This document shows positions 23,229-34,391 of a DNA stretch of 64,000 nucleotides, one piece after another. Both the position numbers and the translations under genes were made by a program. The DNA comes from Bondarzewia mesenterica (lineage: Eukaryota > Basidiomycota > Agaricomycetes > Russulales > Bondarzewiaceae). The stretch is from NCBI GenBank assembly GCA_004802705.1, contig SGPL01000048.1:35658-99657 (forward strand), written 5' to 3'. The notes under the pieces are model-generated. The model did no database searches. It was not told the origin of the DNA and was given only the letters and a program-made list of their open reading frames with translations. Within the stretch, counting starts at the first letter, position 1; every line of letters starts with the position of its first letter.

Positions 23229-23753
23229 TGCAGGTTGGTGTTCAGTCACATACATACATACCTGTCTATTTCCTTTCTGTCGTAAATGTACATCGTTGAT
23301 GTCAGTCCACTGCCGGTGGTCTGGGCAATTCAGCGTTTTTGTTGCCCGCACTCGTACGCATGTTATTGGTCCTGGTACGTCATAAACAAGCCGTCAAATG
23401 CCTGAAATCTCGATACATTCAGCCGTTTGTTACAAATTCTGTGTAACAAAGCAATTTGTTTTTTCAACAGACCCAATGTCAACTTCTACCCAGGTTTTCA
23501 ACTTTCCTTCTTCCTTCTTCTTTCATTTCGCGGAAAACGGACTCGGATTGCTCGAATGTAATGATGGCATCTGCTCAGTTCATAAGTGTTCAGGACAACG
23601 GAGTCTGGAGACGACCAAATACACGAGATACGACCCACGAGAGAACTTGATGTGCAACGAGTAACTGCCAGAAAGGTCTTATTTCACCGATCTGAAGAGA
23701 AAAGCATTGGCACGTTAGGCATGAATAGATGGCTCAGACTTACCTGGCAGGAC
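23229..23753. other. Intergenic between BTB copies 2 and 3
   Basis: 525 bp between the 3' ends of convergent genes. Open frames here (23398-23664 plus) have no family similarity. Confidence 0.5.
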
Positions 23754-24556
23754 TCAGGCTGATCTCATGGTGTTTACCTCGCTACGGACCACATTGGATA
23801 AATTGACAGAACCGCCCCAACCGGGGCCGCGTGGGTTGCCTGCACGATGATGCAATTCGCGAGATCGCATGAGCATCATAGCAGTGGGCAAATCCAGCGT
23901 TTTCGCCTCCGCGTGCGATAGGGGCTCAGCCCGCGAAACCAGTCTTTCATATGCCGGTTGCAGCCACTGAGGGACATCGTGTTCGGTAGCAAGGAGGATG
24001 AGATTTATCGGATCCATGCGATCCAGCTGCGCCGTAATCTCCTTGATCGCTCGCTGACGAATTTTGTCGAAGAGTAAACGAGTCGAAATGGATAGCATTG
24101 CAAGCCAAACTTCGAGTGAGGCTTTATAGTCGTCATGCATCCTGAGAATTAGTCTAATTAGTCCCTGGTCGATCTGGAACATGAGCCAGACGTACCCGAA
24201 ATATAAAAATTGAAGAACGCTCTCAAACTCCATTTTCGTGGTACCCGCAAGGATAATTGGATTTTCGTCCGTCAAGCCTTCCACGTCTTGCGTATCTCCG
24301 GAAGGGCAAGAGAACATGTCACGGAAGAAGCCAGATTCTCGAATGAGGAGATATCGATGGACTCTGTATAGCCGCTCGTCAATCTATAAAATAAAAGCAG
24401 GACATTAAATTTTCAAAAGTCAATAAGAACGAAAACACTGACACGAAATATTCCCAGAGCGTCGTCCAAGATGTAGAACCTCTCATGATGAGGACCAAGA
24501 GCGTCGTCCAAGATGTGGAACCTCTCATGATAAGGACCCGAGTCAGTGTCAACCAT
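23754..24556 (-). CDS. BTB/POZ domain protein, copy 3, with duplicated N-terminal segment
   Basis: Exons complement(23754..24141, 24196..24383, 24443..24556), 229 residues. After a short leader, a 14-residue unit around HERFYILDDALG occurs twice in tandem, then the BTB core IDERLYRVHRYLLIRESGFFRDMF, a disordered insert, PIILAGTTKMEFESVLQFLYF and the helical part SLEVWLAMLSISTRLLFDKIRQRAI. Exon lengths (188 and 388 nt) and phases match the sister copies, so the frame is reliable. The ATG at 24556 is used because the longer open frame has no upstream ATG. Function unknown. Confidence 0.85.
24456..24539 (-). repeat. 42-bp tandem duplication inside BTB copy 3
   Basis: Two adjacent 42-bp units (24456-24497 and 24498-24539) that differ at three positions, both starting AGAGCGTCGTCCAAGATGT on the plus strand. 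Length is a multiple of three, so the reading frame is kept. Confidence 0.9.
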
Positions 24557-26154
24557 TGCCGGGTATCCGACGCGCGTCTCCACTCTGGGGTTGTATTCTG
24601 GCTCTGACACGTACAAAATCGACTTTGCGAAAGGGTAAACGATGTTGGGTGGTATCCCTGCCTTGGAGCTTCAACCTATATATCATTCATCATCAAAGTC
24701 TTATCATGCGCGTCCCGCAGCAACCAGCTGCCTCGTAATACATGATGTCTTCATGAATAGCCTAGAATGGGGGCGTATCAACTCGTGGTAGTGGCAATCT
24801 ATACAGCTTCACGGTCCAGGTAAGACACGCATATCCTGCATTCCGCTCAGTCATGCGCAGGCCGCAGTAAACCTAAGGGTAGGACGAAGCTGAGTTATGG
24901 AAGAGGGCATAGTAGACTGCGTAGCTGTAACAGGAAGCCTGAGAGTAGCGCCGTCTTGATGCTCGTGTCCAGCTACTATCGTCAGTATCACCGTGCACAT
25001 TCACATACCATTCTGCGCAAACGGGTGATGTACAACACCATTTTGAAAAACTGGACTGCGGCAGATATGAGATACAGTGGTGCATTATGATTAGACGACT
25101 CGGAACCTCGGGCCTCAACGATCTCCGGAGATGTCGACCTCCGACTCCGCGCTCAGTCCCACAGATATTTATACCTCTTGAAACATCGTAACTGCGCACA
25201 AGATACTCATACTTACCAGGATCACGGACAGTGACTTATGTATCTCTACGATGCCACCGTCCGACGGGGAGTCCCGCAAATATCCTACATCGCAACTCGA
25301 ATAGGTAGCCACCAGAAGAAGCCATCGTGTGAAGGAAGTACCTGCAGGTTGACTGATTTGGGATTAGAGAAGGCAGGATGTGCACAGTGTGGGCAACCCT
25401 CTGACCCCAAAACCCGACGTGCTACTTGTCGAAGTCCAGATCTTCAGATCTCAGAGGTGAGCTTGAATAGCAAAACTATGTGCTTAACGTGGGAGGAGGT
25501 GGGAGGGATATTCTGACTTTCAAGCCCTTACAGACACAACATAAGCGTCTGCTTGTGCCCGCCGCACATAGCGCAACGCGATGTGGAATATGCTCCAAAT
25601 CATCGCCAAGTATCTTGATTGGTAAAGGCAGAAAATACCCGTTAAATCAACAGACCTACACTCCGAGTCCTACCAACCTACAACAGACCTCTGTTATCAT
25701 ATTCTTGAACAGCCATGCGCCAATTCCAAGTTGCACAATAGCGCATCAGATTGACTCTTTCTGCGAAGATGAAGGTCCACATCACGGTGCTACCTGGACT
25801 CACCGATGAGCAGATCCAATACGGATAGCTAAGTTAACGAGAAATACATGCAGAACCAGTTGCTTGAGATTTGAATTCGAGAGCCCGAGCCTCCCTCCAA
25901 GTGAATGCATTTGACGGCATGCTAATACTATGTCCGCGAGATTCAACAAGGGGGTGGATTGCGAAAGGCGAAAAAGCGTATGTTTACGCACAGACTGTGA
26001 TGTGTGAAATAGTGAGCGATGATGATCCGGAAGTATGAGAGTTAAACCATCAGCTAGTATTAAAGATATCGTTGTCCGCGTAAGATGAGAAAAGCGCTGG
26101 TTCTATGTCGAGCATCCACACAAAAATAAATCACCAGACTTTCTAACAAAAGAA
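24557..26154. other. 1.6-kb stretch without a supported gene
   Basis: Between BTB copy 3 and the AA7 oxidase. Open frames at 24873-25199 (minus), 25238-25516 and 25480-25809 (plus) show no recognisable domain and no convincing splice structure. Two close CAGATCTTCAGATCTCAGA-type repeats occur near 25440-25456. Confidence 0.5.
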
Positions 26155-28214
26155 TCAGAATTTAAATCCGCCCGTGAGTCCCATGACGTTGTCCGGATCA
26201 TAGACTTGCTTGATGGACTTCAACCTATCTACGTTGCTGCCATAAATGTTTTCTAACGGGGTGTCAAACAGCGCATAATTTCCGTAAATCGCTGCATCGG
26301 CAATATCCTGACCGTCGGAAATGGCAGCAGCCGTGATTGTCTGGCTGCTCTGCGTGATGGCATCGTACATAGCCGAGTCGGCGAGGCTGGCGCCCCACGC
26401 AAAGTAGATGTTGAGTGGGAGGAGACCCCGCGACCGGTCTGGTGGGTAGGCGGAGGCGGAACCGTGCGTGAACAACGATGGTGCAAAGGGTTCGACGTCA
26501 TAAGACACAAACGTAGCGGTGTCAAGGAGGAGGTTCTGACCCCAGAACTGCATGGAGAGGTTGAAGGGAGATCTAAAGCAAATAGACGAAAGAAGCTTAC
26601 TTTGGTCTCGTTGACAATCACATCTAGCAGAGCAGGTGTATACTGAAGAATAGACACGCTGCTGAACAGAGTGCTGTGAAAATATGCTTCGATCAGATAT
26701 CCGAGCTAGATGGCTTTTCAGTTGTGAAGTATACTGACCGAGTCCCTGAGGTAGCGTCGCTGGGAGCAGATTGCACCAATGATATAAAAGAGCGAGTAGA
26801 AATATCCTTGGTGAAATGGGGGACGGCCATGAGTTGATCGAAGATTCCATCGGGATACGTCGGTCCGTCGTAGAAGCAAAGAAGTGAAACGCCAGGCTGA
26901 ATTTATGATTTTTTTTTGATCAGAATTGTAAAATGAAAACTACGAAAGGACTCTCACTGCGCCCAACACGAAGTTGTATGCGCTGATTATAGCGGCCTTA
27001 GGATCAGTGACATTTGCAGAGAAATTGGCAACTGCAGCGTTAAGCTGAGGTAGATTTTCTTGAGTAATGGTCACTAAACCGCCCTTAACCGATTCTTGAG
27101 TAGGGTAATCATGAAATCGATTGAATATACACATACCCAGACTTGTGTTTGAGGGAAGGTCTTGAGTGTGAACTTCGTCACAATGCCCTGGGAGAATGTT
27201 TGTTTGGCAGATCTGGCAAATTGACAGTTTCCGTGCAAGCACTCACAAAGTTGTTGAAGCCACCCTGTGAAAGAAAAGTTTAAAACCCGCGGTACCTGTC
27301 AAAATAACGCATCCTGACCTTCAATCCAAAGAAAAGATCCTCGTATGCAGGCGTCACAATGCTAATGGTGCCATTGGGAAAAACCATCTCGAACGCCTCG
27401 ACGGTATCAACCGTCAATCCATATTGGTTCGTCTTCCAAGAATATCCTAAAATCATAATCGAACACGAATTTGGTATTTTCAGGATCTCGGCGAAATCGA
27501 AGGAGAAACAAGTACCTCCGCCTAGTGTAAAACCTGCGACACCCACACCGGTGACTCGTCCTCCGACAACGTTGACATTGTAGGGCTCGAGAGCGGAGTA
27601 GACATCGTCCCATACAAGTCCAGCACCGATATCCGCAGTTTGAGAGTCGGCATGATATGTGACGTTATTGAACCTTGTCATGGCGATATGGACGCCGGTT
27701 GTGGAGGAGAAGCCGGGGTTAGAGCTGTGACCTCCACCTTTAACCTATAATTTTGAATTGGATAGGCCGATGACAAGTAAGGAAACCTATCAATGCACGT
27801 ACCGCGAATGGCGTCCGTGTGGATCCAAGTATTTGGAGCTATATAAAAAAAGGTAATGTAAAGGAAGCTCGGCAGAGAACAAGCAAGTAGACTGACGATC
27901 TCCCCGACATCTTCAGCGGTGCCAGGTTCTACAGAACACGTCGAGATTTGAGAGCTGGAGGAAGCCCAGTGGGCGATATCACTATTAAAATGAATGGAGA
28001 CTATCAAGTTCTCTTCAGCATGCGGTCAACACTTGAGTTCATGAATCATAGGCATACGTGGGTAGTAAACGTCTGATGCAGAAGAGATCGCTGCCGCGAT
28101 GGCCTCACATGTGTCCTGGACGTCTGCGGAGCCCCATCGAGGATACTTCATGGATGCACCAAGGGCAACGGCGGACAACAGAACGCCAGCTACAGAGACT
28201 AGCTTTGCAACCAT
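26155..28214 (-). CDS. Secreted FAD-linked oxidase, berberine-bridge type (AA7 family)
   Basis: Eleven exons: complement(26155..26547, 26601..26673, 26739..26896, 26958..27083, 27137..27187, 27247..27264, 27319..27446, 27516..27744, 27803..27838, 27897..28000, 28058..28214), 490 residues. A signal peptide (residues 1 to about 19) is followed by the FAD PCMH-type domain: CSVEPGTAEDV, VKGGGHSSNPGF with the FAD-linking His at 105, and GGRVTGVGVAGFTLGGG. The C-terminal BBE segment ends with a typical YDPDNVMGLTGGFKF. Relatives oxidise oligosaccharides or alkaloids and release H2O2. Bicovalent glucooligosaccharide oxidases carry a Cys in the GGRC position; here it is Val163, so the flavin is probably held only by His105. 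The first intron (acceptor TTGATAG) was chosen by phase and alignment length. Substrate cannot be read from sequence. Confidence 0.92.
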
Positions 28215-29326
28215 AGGGCAATCGTCAGTAGTCGGGGAGCAACTGATCGGGACCGTCAAATTTCGAGAGCAGTCTTATTTATGCCTCCATAGTCGACGTC
28301 TGTAGTTGATATGTCGAAGTGGTCCGACGATGCGGAGTCGAAAAAACAAAATCACGTCTCGGATGTCCCCTGGCCGCGGAGAAATGACCCGACTTCGCAG
28401 ACAGTTTTCATATGACAAATTAGGGGAAATATCACCTTCGCATGCAAGGCCGCATGGGAACGAGAGCAATATGAAACTCATACACTCATGGACGAGTCTG
28501 GGAGGACTGTGGAGAACGAGACGACCGAATCGAGAGGTGAGATCTGTCAGACCTCGAGAGAGTCGAGGAGAGTCGGTGCACAGAGGTGTACAGATGGAAA
28601 GTTCAGCTTAGGTGCCGCTTTGCTTCTGATTCTATTATTGACTCGCTGGCTTCATCGTTTCGAAATTCCGACCAAGTGTTAGCAGCATGATATAGCATAT
28701 TCACGAAGTCGTATGCACTGAGAAGTTAGCCAGGAGCAATTAGATTAAAAAGGAACCGTCTGGCACATACCAGCCTCCGTGGAAGTCGATTGGACTGGAT
28801 GGCGGCAACACCGTTCCCACCGACCTTGCACATGAGACGAGGGAAGACCTCGTGAGGCTCACTTTGAAGTTCTATCGAGGAACAAAATCACGCTATCAGT
28901 GAATTGGCTGAATGGATTATTATCATAGCCACTAGGCCATTCTGAAACAGTATCTCAAACAACACGACGTCACGGAAAGCACGACCAGACGTAACATTCG
29001 TCCGAGCAGGGCCTTAAAAGGCCCTAAGCACCGGAAGCAAACGATGTATCTAGATTCTTGAGGGGGCGAAGAGGTGAAGGCCGATTTGACAAAAGAGCCG
29101 GAAGGCAGTGACTATCGTTTCTTATGTCCGGAAGTCAAACTGAAGTCTCCTGAAGTAGCCTGAAGTCCTCGGTGTTAGCGGCATCTCGGCTGAAACTTTA
29201 TTCAGACCAACTATACAGCTATTCCGGTGATATCCGGGTGGCTTGCAATCGCGTCACCCTACAAGTCGGGTAGGGCGCTAAGTAATAAATCCCGTTGTCG
29301 TCGCCCCCGTTCCCGCTGTCCTCAAG
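28215..29326. other. Divergent intergenic region, AA7 oxidase / RPL27
   Basis: 1.1 kb containing the promoters of both flanking genes. Near 29125-29170 a TGAAGT-containing motif repeats three times (CTGAAGTCTCCTGAAGTAGC and CTGAAGTCC). No gene recognised; open frames at 28306-28611 are unsupported. Confidence 0.5.
28274..28283 (-). promoter_or_regulatory. Putative TATA-like element of the AA7 oxidase
   Basis: CATAAATAAG on the minus strand about 60 bp upstream of the start codon at 28214. Spacing fits a core promoter; assignment is inference. Confidence 0.35.
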
Positions 29327-29961
29327 ATGGTCAAGAGTACGCCCGTCTGCTTCTCTGACCTTGAACCTATGCTAATACACTATATTCAGTCTACAAACCC
29401 GGAAAAGTGATTATATCGTTGACAGCAGGACGCTTGCAAGAAACTGATTTGATTGGCAGGTCGCTATCCTCCTTCAAGGCCGCCAGGCGGGCAAGAAGGT
29501 CGTCGTTATCAAGCAGCTCGATGAGGGAACCAAGGAGCGCCCATACCCCCACGCCGTCATTGCAGGAATCGAGCGTTACCCCAAGAAAGTGACGAAGCGT
29601 ATGGGTGCAAAGAAGTTGGCGAGGCGGAGTAAGGTCAAGCCTTTTATTAAGGTGCGTATTCCTAAACTGCACCCCCTCATAAAGATGTTAATTGGAGGAA
29701 ATGGTGAATATAGGTTGTTAACTATTCGCATCTATTCCCGACACGTTACTCGGTCGAATTGGAGGGCTTGAAGGGTGTCGTGGCAACAGAGACTTTCAAG
29801 GAGCCCTCACAGCGGGAGGATGCGAAGAAGCAGGTGAAGAAGCTGTTGGAGGACCGATACACGAGCGGGAAGAACAAGTGGTTCTTCCAACCTCTCCGCG
29901 TGCGTCAATTCAATCACATCTCTGTCTGTTTTGTACTGATCTGTATTCGCCGTAGTTCTGA
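29327..29961 (+). CDS. RPL27: 60S ribosomal protein L27 (eL27)
   Basis: Exons 29327..29336, 29390..29406, 29460..29651, 29714..29899, 29956..29961; 136 residues, exactly the family length. Sequence [66 protein letters not shown] and [11 protein letters not shown] is unmistakable eL27, a structural protein of the large subunit. The gene is split into very small end exons: 10 nt (ATGGTCAAGA), 17 nt, and a last coding exon of only 6 nt (TTCTGA, Phe plus stop), all required for the conserved ends. Confidence 0.97.
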
Positions 29962-30189
29962 TCGTTTCTTTGTTATGCCTTTTGCATCGCTGTCAAAACT
30001 ACATGTACACCACAACCACATGTCACCCATGATGCATGCCTCTGCACACTCTTGCCACTTACATGACCTTTTCTTCCTTTATTTTTGGCATAATCACTAT
30101 GAGCTTCCTTGTGGAGCTTGTCTTCGGGTGATATTGCTCGACGTGTCGATGTATTTGAAGGCCAACAGTAAGGTGAAACACTTGTTCTA
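29962..30189. other. Short gap between convergent RPL27 and ribokinase genes
   Basis: 228 bp shared by two 3' ends; T-rich, with several polyadenylation-like A/T tracts. No gene. Confidence 0.6.
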
Positions 30190-31648
30190 TCAGCCCAATC
30201 TGGCATCAACGTCCATGCGCCTGGGGATGCTTTCCAATGCACCCCGTTTCTCCACACACATGCCAGCTGCCTACATGTTGATAAAGTAAGACCTTGCTAT
30301 TACTAGTCAACGCGTTCACACCGGCAGGAATGAAACTTACGTGAGTAGAATATATCAAAAGATCTGTGGCATTGTCTTGCGACAAGGTATTTGTACCACT
30401 GTCATACAGACGCATCAAACCCGCAATGAGATATCCGGTGAAGCAATCACCGGCACCGGTAGTGTCGCGCACATCGCCCTGTAATTTCGCTGCTGGGACG
30501 TATATCGCATCGGTTAGGGTTGGAATGATAGCGATAGCGCCTGCCGGGCCTATGGTGCACACCACATTTGTCGACGAGAGGCATTGATGTGATGAGAGCT
30601 TTTTGACAATCGGATATGTAGCCGAGAGCGCGGGAAAGGCTGGCCATTCGGCGGGGGTGGAGAGTCCACCATCTAGTAATGATGGTGATGGCTGAGAGCC
30701 CAGTGAGTTGAGCAGGCCTTCTGCTTCGACCTCGTTGACAAGAAGCCAGGACAGCGCAGTCCATGGGAAGGATCGAATTTGATCAGCTGGCGGCATTGGA
30801 GAGGGATTGAAGATAGTGATGATGCCTCGTGCGTGTGCGTGTTCAAGATAGGCGAGAGTGCCGGACCAGGGGATTTCGTTTTGCAACAGGATGTGGGTTG
30901 AGGAAACGAGGTGGGACACAATTTGGTCCGGCAGATCTTCGAGAGCGAAGTTTGCTCCTCTGTGGAGAACTGCCATTCAATGGGATAGGTGAATGACGTG
31001 AAAATTAGCAGAACCGATCAAATAGACGATTATTTGACGAGGAGGTATATGCTCACTGATACAATTCTCGCCTGCTGGAGTGAGCTGAATGATGGCTCGT
31101 CCGGTAGGCCCCTGCGATGAACCAGAAATTTGATGTTAATACGACAAAGTCAAAGAGAAATTGTAGTGCGCTCCATGGGAACGTATGCATCACACCTCCG
31201 CCAGTCGTCCTACACAAACGACCACTGGTCAACAAAACAAGTCAGATCAGAACGCACCTCGACTACAGACACGCTATCCACGTTTACGCCCATGCTCTCG
31301 AGATCGTTAACGACCCATTTGCCATCTTCCCCAACAGCACCGACGAGGGACACGCGTCCGCCCGCCTGCGCAACAGCAGCAGCCTGGTTCGCGCCTTTCC
31401 CCCCAGCCCGGCGCTCAAATTTCGTAGACGAAATGGTTTCTCCGGGGCGCACGACGTCGTTCACTATATATGTTGGGAAGTAGAATATGAGAAAGTGAAT
31501 TGGTTGGTAGTGATAAAACTTGCCATGGAAGAATTCATCAATATCTGGATCCGTGTGGTTCAGCAGTGCCTCTCTGTTATCACTAGTGAGAAATGATGTT
31601 CTGACTTATAGATCCGCGGACCAGGCAGTGCGATGGTATTTGTGACAT
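30190..31648 (-). CDS. Ribokinase (PfkB family)
   Basis: Exons complement(30190..30270, 30341..30969, 31057..31111, 31258..31463, 31524..31544, 31606..31648), 344 residues. Features: [37 protein letters not shown] (PfkB signature 1, sugar binding), [34 protein letters not shown] and the anion-hole motif [12 protein letters not shown] with catalytic Asp at 283. It phosphorylates D-ribose at O5 with ATP, feeding the pentose phosphate pathway, in the cytosol or nucleus. The intron at 31464-31523 appears to start with GC (CATG-GCAAGT), a GC-AG intron needed to join DEFFH to VNDVVRPGE. The 146-nt intron 31112-31257 is longer than its neighbours; a small extra exon there was considered and did not keep frame. 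Confidence 0.93.
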
Positions 31649-32008
31649 GTTCAGTGGATTGTACGGATGCTTGACAGAGCTCGATGCATCAAAGATTTGG
31701 ACAAGGGAGAACCGATTTTGCTTTGAGCGGCCGAGCGTCGCGTGCCACTTGGCCGACGCGTTCAGACTTGCTACATACCGTTTCTTGTTGGCTTTGTATT
31801 CTATCTCATCTCATCTGCTTTCTATACCTCGAGAGTTCTTAGTAACGACGCCAAAGGAACATTTGACAGGTATGTGGACAAATCGTTGGAGGCTAGGTGA
31901 GGTACTACGTAGTATCTGTACTGAGCAGACTCGGACCAATAACAAGCTATAGGCTGATTGTATTTTTGAATCCTCTCAGCCATCCTTCTCAACTGTTATA
32001 CCTAAATC
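31649..32008. promoter_or_regulatory. Divergent promoter region of ribokinase and NUP54
   Basis: 360 bp between start codons on opposite strands. C/T-rich tracts (TCTATCTCATCTCATCTGCT near 31800) precede the NUP54 start. No named element recognised. Confidence 0.5.
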
Positions 32009-34128
32009 ATGTCAGCGTTTGGTGGAGGAGGCCTCTTTGGCTCCTCGAATGCTCAGCAGTCCTCGAACCCCCAGCAGCAACAGCCTGGCAGCGGCCTCTT
32101 TGGAACCGCATCACAACCACAAAATACTGGAACCGGCCTGCTTGGCTCCTCGAACACCAACGCGAATGTGGGGGGTGGGGCTTCGGGGGGTGGATTGTTT
32201 GGGAATACGGCGAACCAGGCAAGTGGCAGCGGCAGTAGCAGTGGACTGCCTGGCGGGAGCTTATTCGGCGCGGCGAATGCGAATCAGGGGCAGAGCGCGG
32301 GGGGAGGATTATTTGGAAGTCAGGCAGGCCAAGGGCAAGGTGCGAGCGGGATCGGGGGTGGCGGCTTATTTGGAGGGTCGAATACTTCGACAAACCAACA
32401 GCAACAGCCTCCTACCGGCGGGGGACTATTCGGATCCAGCGCGACGACGACAACGACGCAGCCTGCGACTGGGGGAGGTTTGTTTGGATCGAGCACGACG
32501 CAACCCGCTGCGGGAGGGGGCCTCTTTGGGACGAGTAACACGACGCAGCAACCTGCGACTGGTGCTGGATTGTTTGGGTCTAGTATGGCGAATCAGTCAT
32601 CGACTGGGATGGGAGGGGGATTGTTTGGGTCGACGAACCAGCAGCAGCAGCCAGCGACGGGAGGTGGGCTTTTCGGCTCTTCAACTATGAAACCTGCATC
32701 TGGTGGTCTCTTTGGTACTGGGTCCTCGACATCGACTACGGGAGGTGGAGGTTTGTTTGGAAATACTCCTAGTACAGGTCCGTCAGCGGTGGAGGTGGCC
32801 TTTTTGGTATTACACAACTGACAACGGGTGTGACTAAAATAACAGGAGCTGGGACGTCTTCTCTCTTCGGGACTCCAAGTGGCCAGACGCAGCAGCAGAG
32901 TGGTCAGCAGCCAGGTTCGGCGTTGTTTGGGTCAACTCAACAGCAAGGGTCAGGACTTCTTGGTGGGAGTTTGTATGGTGCCAGGAGTACGCTTGGGTCG
33001 GGAGGCCTCGGAGGTGCTCCGTCTGGCGGGAGCTTGTTCGCGTACAAGCCAGCTGCTACACCGACTCAGCAGCAGACAGATGCGCAGACGCAATTTGTGC
33101 AGTTACAGCAGCGGATCGAAGGGATAGTACACGCGTATAATCCCAATTCACCGCTTAATAGATTCCAGGTGCGTCTTCTCCTTTTCTTGTTGTGACAGGC
33201 TAACGTACATTTCACAAATATGCAGCATTATTTCTACAACCTTGTGGATCCCGCACAAGTTCACCTATATGGGCGTCCTGTGAATGCTACAGACGAGGCA
33301 TTATGGCAAAAAGCACTTCGCGAGAATCCAAATCCTACATGGTGAGCCCTTAAATCCCGTCATTCGCGACATTCTATTAACACTTTACAACGTTATTCTA
33401 GCCTCGTGCCTGTTCTTGCGACCAGCTTCGATGACTTGCAAAAGCGAGTGGAGGCACAGGCAGAACAAGCGAACATGCACCAGCAAAAACTCAAAGAGCT
33501 CAAATCCCGGATAGAAAAATTATCCGAAAGACACGACCTGTCAAATGCATCACGTCTTCATAAAGCTGCATCAGTCCAGACCCAGATCACGCAGCGTCTT
33601 CTGCAACTTGTGCAGCATCTGCACCTGCTTATTCCTACTTTGAGGTCATCGACCATACGGCCCGAGGAAGAAGCACTGCGGATAACGTTGGAGGATATCG
33701 ACAGCGAGATCCGGCGACCGGGCGGCATGAGCAGAATTGTCGGCAAGCTGAACGAGCTCTGGGCAGTGGTCGGTGCGATCAATGCTGTGCACGGTGGGAA
33801 TGCGAGACTCAGTGGAACTGCTGAAGTTTCGTGGGCCGTCGTGGATGAGGATGGATTGAATCAGATCGTTCAGGTAAGAGGGTTTATGATGTCGCATGAT
33901 CATTTCCTCTCTGACACATCCGGTGCCCCTTTTTCTGCTTGCACGTAGATATTGGCTGAGCAGCAGGCGGGTCTTGCGCATTTGACAAAGATACTGCAAA
34001 AGGCCTCAAGGGATGTTTCTGTGATTTATGGAGAGGGTGACAGTGTGCAGCAGCAAGAAGAGTACAAAGGGAGGTCGGATCTTTTGGCGAGTTTCTCGCA
34101 GACTCTGCGAGGGAGTACACTACGTTAG
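32009..34128 (+). CDS. NUP54: FG nucleoporin Nup54/Nup57
   Basis: Exons 32009..32777, 32846..33168, 33226..33341, 33402..33873, 33949..34128; 619 residues. Residues 1 to about 330 are an unstructured FG domain with about 16 LFG motifs, most of them GLFG, in Gly/Ser/Gln/Thr-rich spacers. The alpha/beta and coiled-coil parts follow: FNRFQ-like NRFQHYFYNLVDP, CLVPVLATSFDDLQKRVEAQ, QLVQHLHLL and a C-terminal coil. Nup54 sits in the central channel with Nup62 and Nup58, where FG repeats form the selective barrier and bind import receptors. The intron in the FG region (32778-32845) is supported by a stop codon in the unspliced frame and restored LFG repeats after it. Confidence 0.93.
32039..32960 (+). 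repeat. GLFG-coding repeat tract of the nucleoporin
   Basis: Irregular repeats of about 50-60 bp encode GGGLFG plus a polar spacer, giving purine-rich GGTGGNGGN tracts on the plus strand. Antisense open frames (32320-32541, 32593-32817) are by-products of this composition, not genes. Confidence 0.8.
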
Positions 34129-34391
34129 GGGATCAGTAATTTGTTTTAGTCTTGTTTCATCGGACTGAATGATTTGTCGGAGTGAATTTGGGATGGAGAA
34201 ACTATAAATTGAAGTCAGATGCTAAATGCTACAAGACAATGTGCCAGAGGTTCGCCATACTTGGACTAGGAGAACGATTCTGTTTGGGCCTGCTTGCACG
34301 GCTGCTCCCGCCACTAAGAACAAACCCATTTCGCTCCCTATTTCCTTTCTTCTCCCTACCACAACCTTTGTACACCTATTCGCGTACAAAT
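34129..34391. other. Gap between NUP54 and CAC2
   Basis: 263 bp holding the NUP54 3' end and the CAC2 promoter. Pyrimidine-rich tract TTTCTTCTCCCTACCACAAC (about 34346) directly precedes the CAC2 start region. Confidence 0.5.

Noticed and set aside
31112..31257. Extra small exon (DDWRR) in the ribokinase intron
   Set aside because: Its length breaks the phase needed for the following GPTGRAIIQ exon.
9837..31648. A secondary-metabolite or mating-type cluster around the STE6-like gene
   Set aside because: Neighbours are housekeeping or unrelated secreted enzymes; no pheromone precursor, receptor, homeodomain gene, synthase or tailoring set is present.
32320..32817. Antisense Pro/Val-rich frames in NUP54
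   Set aside because: Produced by the GLFG-coding repeats read backwards.
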